Positions 27,218 through 32,971 of a stretch of 32,971 bases of DNA are shown here, in pieces. This stretch comes from an uncultured Roseburia sp. (GTDB taxonomy: Bacteria > Bacillota > Clostridia > Lachnospirales > Lachnospiraceae). Made by a program: the position numbers and the translations under genes. Positions within the stretch are counted from its first letter, which is position 1. The number at the start of each line of letters is the position of its first letter. The stretch is taken from the NCBI GenBank assembly GCA_947642555.1, contig CANRSX010000051.1:1-32971 (forward strand), written 5' to 3'. The notes under the pieces are model-generated. The model made no database searches. It was not told the DNA's origin and was given only the letters and a program-made list of their open reading frames with translations.

Positions 27218-28174
27218 ATGGTCGCACTGCTTCCGAAAGGAGGCGTTGTATACAGATTGAGGGAAAGAGACTTTGATTGTATACGGATTGGTTTTATCGG
27301 AGCCGGCAAAGTCGGCGTGTCACTTGGAAAATATTTGAAAAGTAAGGGTCAGACGATAGGAGGTTATTACAGCAGAAACCCGGAATCCGCCAGGTGGGCG
27401 GCAGAATTTACAGAAACATCGTATGAGACAGATATGAAGAAATTCATCAGCAGCTGCGATATGATCCTTTTTACCGTACCGGATGGCGCGATTGCATCGG
27501 TATGGGAAGAGGCAAAGCCGTATACGTCGGGCAAAATCATAGGTCACTGCAGTGGAATTCATAGCTCGGACATCTTTTCTGACGCAGGCAGCACACAGAA
27601 CTATGCCTGCTCCATACATCCCCTGTTTGCAATCAGCAGCAAAGAGCACTCCTGGAGGGAACTCTCTTCCGTACTCTTTACGATCGAGGGCAGTGGGACT
27701 CATCTTAAGACCATAGAAGCATTATTTCGCGGTCTTGGAAATCCGGTAACGATTATTTCCGCGGAAAACAAAATCAGATATCATGCAGCGGCGGCTTTGG
27801 CATCCAACTATATGACCGCTTTGTTTCACATGGCGGAAGAGCTTTTCCTGCAATGTGGGTTTGAGGAGGAAGAAGCCAGGAAACAGCTGTATGCGCTGGC
27901 AAAAGGAAACCTTGACCACATCCTGGTGCAGGGCTGTGCTGACGCGCTCACAGGACCTGTGGAACGCAACGACTGCGGAACGGTACAGCTGCACATGGAC
28001 GCCATATCGCCGGACATGAAAGAGGTCTACCGGAACAATGCCGGATATCTGATCCGCCTGGCGGAACAAAAGCATCCGGACAGGGATTATACCAGGATGA
28101 AAGAGACATGCAGGAATGGAGGAAAACATGAAAAATACGGTGCTGACCCTACAGAAAATGAAAGAAAAACATGA
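27218..28174 (+). CDS. panG: Rossmann-like/DUF2520 protein, probable ketopantoate reductase PanG
   Basis: The protein opens with a Rossmann dinucleotide fold ([19 protein letters not shown]) and continues with [31 protein letters not shown] and [12 protein letters not shown]. The C-terminal helical DUF2520 domain follows ([26 protein letters not shown]). DUF2520 proteins encoded beside panBCD include PanG, an alternative ketopantoate reductase described in Francisella and noted in Clostridium difficile. This would supply the missing NADPH step, since no panE is present here. The start is uncertain: ATG 27218 has no SD, while AAAGGAGG at 27236-27243 lies inside this frame and could serve TTG 27257. 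Its end overlaps the panB start by 47 bases. Confidence 0.75.
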   Translation: MVALLPKGGVVYRLRERDFDCIRIGFIGAGKVGVSLGKYLKSKGQTIGGYYSRNPESARWAAEFTETSYETDMKKFISSCDMILFTVPDGAIASVWEEAKPYTSGKIIGHCSGIHSSDIFSDAGSTQNYACSIHPLFAISSKEHSWRELSSVLFTIEGSGTHLKTIEALFRGLGNPVTIISAENKIRYHAAAALASNYMTALFHMAEELFLQCGFEEEEARKQLYALAKGNLDHILVQGCADALTGPVERNDCGTVQLHMDAISPDMKEVYRNNAGYLIRLAEQKHPDRDYTRMKETCRNGGKHEKYGADPTENERKT

Positions 28175-28955
28175 AAAAGCGGTGATGGTGACCGCATATG
28201 ATTATACCACGGCAAAAATTATGGAAGAATGCGGCGTCAACATGATACTTGTCGGCGATTCTCTCGGCATGACAATGCTCGGCTACGAGGATACGCTTTC
28301 CGTCACGATGGAAGACATGATTCACCACTCAGCGGCAGTTGCGCGCGGAATAAAAGATACTTTTCTCGTGACAGATATGCCGTTTATGTCCTATCAGACC
28401 TCTGTCTACGACGCGGTGGTCAACGCGGGACGTCTGATGAAAGAGGGGCGGGCAAATGCCGTAAAATTAGAGGGAGGATCCGAATTTGCGCCCCATGTGG
28501 AGGCGATCGTAAAAGCATCGATCCCGGTCGTCGGGCATATCGGCCTGACCCCGCAGTCGGTCAACGCCTTCGGCGGGTTTAAGGTGCAGGGAAAAGACGA
28601 GGAAGCGGCAAAGGAGCTGATTTCCGATGCAAAAGCCTTAGAGGCAGCAGGCGCGTGTATGATCGTGATGGAATGTGTGCCGGCAAAGCTCGCGAAGCTG
28701 ATCACAGAGGAGCTTTCCATCCCGACGATCGGGATCGGCGCGGGGCCGGACTGCGACGCACAGGTTCTGGTGTATCAGGATCTTTTGGCAATGTATGGCG
28801 GATTCCAGCCAAAATTTGTGAAAGTATTTGCAAATGTCGGGGAGCGGATGCGCGAGGGAATCAAAGCATATATCGAAGAGACAAAGAGCGGCGCCTTCCC
28901 GGCGGAAGAACACTGCTTTAAAATCGACGATTCCGTGATTGAAAAATTATACTGA
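28128..28955 (+). CDS. panB: 3-methyl-2-oxobutanoate hydroxymethyltransferase
   Basis: The ATG at 28128 has GGAGG 5 bases upstream (275 aa); an ATG at 28116 is just before the SD and less likely. It has [30 protein letters not shown], the metal- and substrate-binding [28 protein letters not shown] and [25 protein letters not shown], all standard PanB. It transfers a hydroxymethyl group from methylene-tetrahydrofolate to ketoisovalerate, making ketopantoate for the reductase encoded just upstream. Confidence 0.97.
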   Translation: MKNTVLTLQKMKEKHEKAVMVTAYDYTTAKIMEECGVNMILVGDSLGMTMLGYEDTLSVTMEDMIHHSAAVARGIKDTFLVTDMPFMSYQTSVYDAVVNAGRLMKEGRANAVKLEGGSEFAPHVEAIVKASIPVVGHIGLTPQSVNAFGGFKVQGKDEEAAKELISDAKALEAAGACMIVMECVPAKLAKLITEELSIPTIGIGAGPDCDAQVLVYQDLLAMYGGFQPKFVKVFANVGERMREGIKAYIEETKSGAFPAEEHCFKIDDSVIEKLY

Positions 28956-28988
28956 TGGATTCGCACACCAGGAGGAGAGAAGAAAAAG

Positions 28989-29831
28989 ATGAAAATAGTA
29001 TCGACAATTGAAGAAGTCAGAACACAGGTAGCAGCCTGGAAAAAGGCGGGAGAGACCATCGGCTTTGTCCCGACCATGGGATATCTCCACGAAGGACATT
29101 TAAGCCTGATCGAGGCGGCCGGGGAAAACGACCGGGTGGTGGTCAGCATTTTTGTAAACCCGATGCAGTTTGGTCCGACGGAGGATCTCGCCAGCTATCC
29201 ACGTGATCTGGAGCGCGACGCAGCCCTTTGTGAAAAATATCATGTAGATTTAATATTCCACCCGACAGCGGAAGAAATGTATGGGGAAAGCTTTTACTCC
29301 TACGTGGATATGGATGTTCTCACAAAGGAGCTCTGCGGTCTGAGCAGACCAGTACATTTCCGCGGTGTTTGTACTGTCGTGGCAAAATTATTCAACATTG
29401 TCACACCGGACAGAGCATATTTTGGGGAGAAAGACGCCCAGCAGCTTGCCATCATCAAAAGAATGGTGCAGGATCTGAACATGCCGCTTACGATAAAAGG
29501 CTGCCCGATTATCCGCGAGGAGGACGGACTGGCAAAAAGCTCAAGAAACACATACCTCTCGCCTGAAGAGCGGAAAGCAGCCCTGGTACTGAGCCGTTCC
29601 GTTTTTCTCGGAAAAGCGATGGCAGAACAGGGAGAAAAGGATGCGGACCGGATCAAAGCCGCGATGACGGCTGAGATTGAGAGCGAGCCTCTCGCCAGAA
29701 TTGATTATGTAAAAATCGTGGATCTTAAGACCATGCAGCAGGTAAAAACGATAAACGGAGGGATCCTTGCCGCAATCGCAGTCTATATCGGAAAGACCAG
29801 GCTGATCGATAATTTTATGATCAGTGACTGA
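28989..29831 (+). CDS. panC: Pantothenate synthetase (pantoate-beta-alanine ligase)
   Basis: The 280-aa protein has [15 protein letters not shown] with the HIGH-like HEGH (34-37), [46 protein letters not shown] and the KMSKS-like [14 protein letters not shown]. It joins pantoate and beta-alanine using ATP. AGGAGGAGAG precedes the ATG. PanC and PanD are almost contiguous, so product and beta-alanine supply are co-regulated. Confidence 0.97.
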   Translation: MKIVSTIEEVRTQVAAWKKAGETIGFVPTMGYLHEGHLSLIEAAGENDRVVVSIFVNPMQFGPTEDLASYPRDLERDAALCEKYHVDLIFHPTAEEMYGESFYSYVDMDVLTKELCGLSRPVHFRGVCTVVAKLFNIVTPDRAYFGEKDAQQLAIIKRMVQDLNMPLTIKGCPIIREEDGLAKSSRNTYLSPEERKAALVLSRSVFLGKAMAEQGEKDADRIKAAMTAEIESEPLARIDYVKIVDLKTMQQVKTINGGILAAIAVYIGKTRLIDNFMISD

Positions 29832-29850
29832 CACAGAAACGGAGAGAACA

Positions 29851-30234
29851 ATGACAATCACAATGTTAAAAGCTAAAATACACCGCGCTACAGTGACTCA
29901 GGCGGCATTAAATTATGTCGGAAGTATTACGGTGGACCAGGAGCTGTTAGAGCGGTCCGGTATTCTGGAATATGAGAAGGTTCAAATCGTCGACGTCGAA
30001 AACGGCGCCCGGTTTGAGACATACACCATTGCGGGGGAGCGCGGCAGCGGCGTGATGTGTTTAAACGGGGCGGCAGCGCGCATGGTGCAGCCCGGGGACA
30101 AAATCATTCTGATGGCCTACGCACAGGTGACGCCGGAGGAAGCCAGAGAATTAAGGCCCCGGGTGCTCTTTGTGGATGAAAAAAATCAGGTGACGAAGAT
30201 GACAGACTACGAAAAGCACGGCGAGATCGCATAG
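29851..30234 (+). CDS. panD: Aspartate 1-decarboxylase proenzyme
   Basis: The ATG at 29851 (GGAGA 5 bases upstream) gives the standard 127 residues; GTG at 29824 overlaps panC and is unlikely. Self-cleavage occurs between Gly24 and Ser25 (YVGSITVD), making the pyruvoyl cofactor. Other landmarks are Lys9 in [21 protein letters not shown] and [21 protein letters not shown]. It makes beta-alanine for PanC, completing the pathway. Confidence 0.97.
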   Translation: MTITMLKAKIHRATVTQAALNYVGSITVDQELLERSGILEYEKVQIVDVENGARFETYTIAGERGSGVMCLNGAAARMVQPGDKIILMAYAQVTPEEARELRPRVLFVDEKNQVTKMTDYEKHGEIA

Positions 30235-30260
30235 GTCAGAAAAAATCAATCGAAAAAAGA

Positions 30261-30289
30261 TTGTCCCCCACACCTGGATGGGATATAAT
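30261..30289 (+). promoter_or_regulatory. Promoter for the PF06541-type membrane protein gene
   Basis: TTGTCC (30261-30266), 17 bases, then a perfect TATAAT (30284-30289), 47 bases ahead of the ATG. A small hairpin (CAATC...GATTG, 30247-30263) lies between panD and the promoter. Confidence 0.7.
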
Positions 30290-30336
30290 AGGTCACATAA
30301 CATCAAAACGCAAAGGACAGGGTGTGAAGGAAAGAT

Positions 30337-31266
30337 ATGCCGCAGAATTTTTATGAGCTGGTCTGGATTTTCATTATTTACGCATTTTTAGGCTGGTGTA
30401 CGGAAGTCGCCTATGCCGCGCTTGACACGGGAAAGTTTGTGAACCGGGGATTTTTAAACGGCCCGTACTGCCCGATTTACGGATGCGGCATTGTGATTGT
30501 CGTCGCGGTCCTCACGCCGCTGAAGCATAATCTTCTGATTTTATTTGCCGGGTCCATGCTTCTTACGACCGTACTGGAATACGTGACAGGATTTCTGCTG
30601 GAAAAAGTCTTCCATAACAAATGGTGGGATTATTCCGACAAGCCTTTTAATATAAAAGGATACATCTGTCTGAAATTTTCGGTGTACTGGGGGCTGGCCT
30701 GCACCTTTGTCATGGATATTGTACATCCGGTAATTTACGGAGTGATCACACGGATTCCGTATCTTGCGGGAATTATCATGCTTGGTCTGCTGATGTGTAT
30801 GTTTTTTGTGGACTGCTGTCTTACAGTAACGACCATTTTCAAATTTAATAACCGTCTGAAGCTGATGGATCATCTGGCGGAATCGATTCACCGGCTCTCA
30901 GACGAGATCGGAGAGAACATCTATGAAAATGTGACCGGTGTGATAGAAAAATCCGGAGAATTCCAGGAAGCGCATCCGGAGCTTTTGGACAGGCTGTCCG
31001 AAACGAAAGAATCCCTTCTTGAACTGCCCGGTACCGCCAAAAATAAGTTAGCGGATGCCCTTGAGGAAAAGAAAAAAGGTTACCTGGAGACAGCGGAGGA
31101 GAAAAAACGCCGGCTTGCGGAGCTTGTTGAAAAATACGAAAAAATATATGAGGAGAAAAATTTCGGCTTTCGTCGTCTCATAAATGCATTCCCCGATATG
31201 ATTTCGAGAGAAAATAACGATGCGCTCCAAAAGCTGAAAGCACATTTTAATATCAAAAAGAAGTGA
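30337..31266 (+). CDS. PF06541-type (ABC_trans_CmpB) integral membrane protein with a coiled-coil tail
   Basis: The 309-aa protein starts YELVWIFIIYAFLGWCTEVAYAAL and has FVNRGFLNGPYCPIYGCGIVIVV, signatures of the putative type-IV ABC-transporter family PF06541. About five membrane helices occupy residues ~5-165. The rest (~165-309) is a long charged coiled coil (LADALEEKKKGYLETAEEKKRRLAELVEKYE). Its transported substrate and partner are unknown; no ATPase gene is adjacent, so the transporter label is only a family name. SD AAGGA is 5 bases upstream. It is followed after 24 bases by the fumarase genes. Confidence 0.8.
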   Translation: MPQNFYELVWIFIIYAFLGWCTEVAYAALDTGKFVNRGFLNGPYCPIYGCGIVIVVAVLTPLKHNLLILFAGSMLLTTVLEYVTGFLLEKVFHNKWWDYSDKPFNIKGYICLKFSVYWGLACTFVMDIVHPVIYGVITRIPYLAGIIMLGLLMCMFFVDCCLTVTTIFKFNNRLKLMDHLAESIHRLSDEIGENIYENVTGVIEKSGEFQEAHPELLDRLSETKESLLELPGTAKNKLADALEEKKKGYLETAEEKKRRLAELVEKYEKIYEEKNFGFRRLINAFPDMISRENNDALQKLKAHFNIKKK

Positions 31267-31290
31267 CCATAAAAAGAAAGGTGCGGATCC

Positions 31291-32136
31291 ATGATCAGAA
31301 CAGTTGAGACAGATGTCATTATAAAAAACGTAAAAGAGATGGCAATCGAGGCGAATTACTACTTATCCTCCGATATGGACGGGGCGATGAAGGGCGCTGC
31401 CGTAAAGGAAAAATCCGAACTTGGAAAAAAGATTCTAGGACAGCTTCTGGACAATCTGCAGATCGCTGCGGACGAAAAGATTCCGATCTGTCAGGATACC
31501 GGAATGGCTGTGATCTTCCTTGAGGTCGGACAGGATGTTCACTTCGAGGGAATGCCGGTTGAGGATGCGGTCAACGAAGGCGTTCGCCAGGGCTATGAAG
31601 AAGGATTTTTAAGAAAATCCGTTGTGGGAGATCCTCTGATCCGAGAAAATACCAGGGATAACACGCCCGCAGTCATCCACTATTCCATTGTCCCGGGGGA
31701 TAAAGTAAAAATTACCATGGCGCCGAAAGGATTTGGCAGTGAAAATATGAGCCGGATCTTTATGTTAAAGCCGGCGGACGGAATCGAAGGGGTAAAACAG
31801 TCGGTGCTGACCGCGGTAAAAGACGCGGGGCCGAATGCCTGCCCGCCCATGGTAGTCGGCGTCGGGATCGGCGGAACCTTTGAAAAATGCGCGATCCTTG
31901 CAAAAAAAGCACTGACACGTCCGGCCGGTACGCATTCCGACATTCCTTATATAAAAGAAATGGAAGAAGAACTGCTCGCGGCAATCAACCGGCTCGGCAT
32001 TGGTCCGGGAGGACTCGGCGGAACCACCACTGCGCTCGCCGTAAACATCAATACCTATCCGACACATATTGCAGGGCTTCCGGTAGCAGTCAATATCTGC
32101 TGTCACGTCAACCGCCATGTAGTGCGGGAAATCTGA
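31291..32136 (+). CDS. Class I fumarate hydratase, alpha subunit
   Basis: The 281-aa protein corresponds to the N-terminal half of class I (4Fe-4S) fumarases or the alpha subunit of two-subunit fumarase/L-tartrate dehydratase. Probable cluster ligands are C67 (PICQDTG), C184 (NACPPMVVGVGIGGTFEKC) and C271 (VNICCHVNRH). It interconverts fumarate and malate with the beta subunit encoded 13 bases later. Fumarase is more likely than tartrate dehydratase from general occurrence, but the sequence alone does not separate them. The enzyme is oxygen-sensitive, fitting an anaerobe. Confidence 0.9.
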   Translation: MIRTVETDVIIKNVKEMAIEANYYLSSDMDGAMKGAAVKEKSELGKKILGQLLDNLQIAADEKIPICQDTGMAVIFLEVGQDVHFEGMPVEDAVNEGVRQGYEEGFLRKSVVGDPLIRENTRDNTPAVIHYSIVPGDKVKITMAPKGFGSENMSRIFMLKPADGIEGVKQSVLTAVKDAGPNACPPMVVGVGIGGTFEKCAILAKKALTRPAGTHSDIPYIKEMEEELLAAINRLGIGPGGLGGTTTALAVNINTYPTHIAGLPVAVNICCHVNRHVVREI

Positions 32137-32149
32137 AAAGAGGAAACAT

Positions 32150-32701
32150 ATGGACCAGTATATCACGACACCAGTTACATCAGAAACAACAGCAGGCTTA
32201 ACGGCCGGCGACTATGTCTATCTTACAGGAACGATTTATGTCGCGCGTGACGCTGCCCACAAAAGGATGATCGAGGCGCTTGACCGCGGGGAGGAGCTTC
32301 CGATCCCGATCCGCGACGCCGCAATCTATTATATGGGACCGTCCCCGGCGAGAGAGGGCCGTCCGATCGGTTCCGCAGGCCCGACCACGGCATCCCGTAT
32401 GGATAAGTATGCCCCGCGCCTGCTTGATCTTGGGCAGAAAGCGATGATCGGAAAAGGAAAACGGACGAAAGAGGTCATCGACGCGATTGTGCGCAATCAG
32501 GCCGTCTACTTTGCCGCGGTAGGAGGAGCCGGAGCTCTCCTCTCAAAATGTATCATTTCCTCCGAGATTGTGTGCTATGAGGATCTTGGAGCAGAGGCGG
32601 TCCGTAAAATAGAGGTAAAAGATTTCCCGGCAATTGTTGTCATTGACCGAAACGGAAACAATCTGTATGAGACGGCAATCCGCGAATATGCGCAGGAATG
32701 A
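32150..32701 (+). CDS. Class I fumarate hydratase, beta subunit
   Basis: The 183-residue protein matches the C-terminal half of class I fumarases: AGDYVYLTGTIYVARDAAHKRM, AIYYMGPSPAREGRPIGSAGPTTASRMD, MIGKGKRTKEVIDAI and VGGAGALLSKCI. It pairs with the alpha subunit to form the active hydro-lyase. GAGG lies 7 bases before the ATG. No clear terminator is seen before the tRNA-Ser promoter 20 bases downstream. Confidence 0.9.
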   Translation: MDQYITTPVTSETTAGLTAGDYVYLTGTIYVARDAAHKRMIEALDRGEELPIPIRDAAIYYMGPSPAREGRPIGSAGPTTASRMDKYAPRLLDLGQKAMIGKGKRTKEVIDAIVRNQAVYFAAVGGAGALLSKCIISSEIVCYEDLGAEAVRKIEVKDFPAIVVIDRNGNNLYETAIREYAQE

Positions 32702-32719
32702 AAAAATTAAAATTAGGGA

Positions 32720-32748
32720 TTGACAGGATAAGAAAAATTTTGTATTAT
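32720..32748 (+). promoter_or_regulatory. Promoter of tRNA-Ser
   Basis: A perfect TTGACA (32720-32725), a 17-base spacer and TATTAT (32743-32748) lie about 50 bases before the tRNA. Confidence 0.8.
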
Positions 32749-32797
32749 TGAATATGCGTTACACATAGGACAACATCATATTGGTAAACATGACTTT

Positions 32798-32885
32798 GGA
32801 GAAGTACTCAAGTGGCCGAAGAGGTGCCCCTGCTAAGGGTATAGGTCGGGTAACCGGCGCGAGGGTTCAAATCCCTCCTTCTCCG
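32798..32885 (+). tRNA. tRNA-Ser(GCU)
   Basis: The 88-base class II tRNA has acceptor stem GGAGAAG/CTTCTCC, anticodon loop CTGCTAA (anticodon GCU, reading AGC/AGU), a long variable arm (TCGGGTAACCGG region) and T-arm GAGGGTTCAAATCCCTC. CCA is not encoded. Confidence 0.96.
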
Positions 32886-32928
32886 CTTTGTTTAAAATAT
32901 AAGTTGTTCTAATTTTTAAAAAAAGTTG

Positions 32929-32957
32929 TTGACAAACATTTCCAAAGGTGATATAGT
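32929..32957 (+). promoter_or_regulatory. Strong promoter at the window's right edge
   Basis: TTGACA (32929-32934), 17 bases, then TATAGT (32952-32957), preceded by an A-rich UP-like stretch. The product lies outside the window; the strength suggests a stable-RNA gene (rRNA or tRNA operon), but this is inference. Confidence 0.65.
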
Positions 32958-32971
32958 AAACTGGCTGTCGC

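Overview
The window comes from a low-to-mid GC Clostridium-class Firmicute, most likely of the family Lachnospiraceae. The evidence is the gene order rpmH-rnpA-yidD-yidC-jag-mnmE-mnmG-rsmG running away from dnaA-dnaN-yaaA-recF-gyrB-gyrA, the ParA/ParB pair followed by DUF4446- and DUF3881-type proteins (the latter a family I associate with Lachnospiraceae), AGGAGG-type ribosome binding sites and Bacillus-type parS sites. It is the chromosomal replication origin region with the right end of an integrated mobile element on its left flank.

Bases 1-4,930 are mobile-element DNA. On the minus strand there is a clipped response-regulator fragment at the window edge, a truncated N-6 DNA methylase, the C-terminal piece of a RecD-like helicase, and a 383-aa element protein of unknown function. 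That protein is preceded by a long leader holding a promoter, a small leader ORF with a good SD, and an intrinsic terminator. On the plus strand an excisionase-like HTH protein and a tyrosine integrase run toward a tRNA-Arg(CCU) gene (4,936-5,009), the likely integration target. A degenerate second copy of the middle of that tRNA lies about 100 bp beyond it.

Bases 5,182-9,571 (minus strand) hold a chromosome-segregation block: DUF3881, DUF4446, parB, parA, a peptidase-E-like hydrolase, and a coiled-coil protein that resembles a degenerate DegS-like kinase stalk. Two perfect parS palindromes bracket the peptidase gene, and a perfect LexA-type operator sits in front of the coiled-coil gene. A lone plus-strand alpha/beta-hydrolase-fold gene (9,810-10,760), which seems to have lost its catalytic His, is convergent with rsmG.

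Bases 10,768-17,853 (minus strand) are the classic rpmH to rsmG cluster for ribosome, tRNA modification and membrane insertion. Bases 17,854-18,292 and 19,649-19,955 carry DnaA boxes on both sides of dnaA, so the origin is probably bipartite. Bases 18,293-27,010 (plus strand) encode DnaA, the beta clamp, YaaA, RecF and DNA gyrase, with a strong terminator after gyrA.

Bases 27,067-30,234 are a complete pantothenate operon: a DUF2520-type reductase that probably acts as the ketopantoate reductase PanG, then panB, panC and panD, behind a good sigma-A promoter. A PF06541-type membrane protein, a two-subunit class I fumarase and tRNA-Ser(GCU) follow. The window ends in a second strong promoter whose product lies outside. 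I did not find an obviously new multi-gene system. The best leads are the attenuator-like leader of the element, the LexA/parS arrangement around the peptidase and kinase-like genes, the tRNA-Arg duplication, and lineage-specific oddities in YidC, MnmG and the hydrolase.
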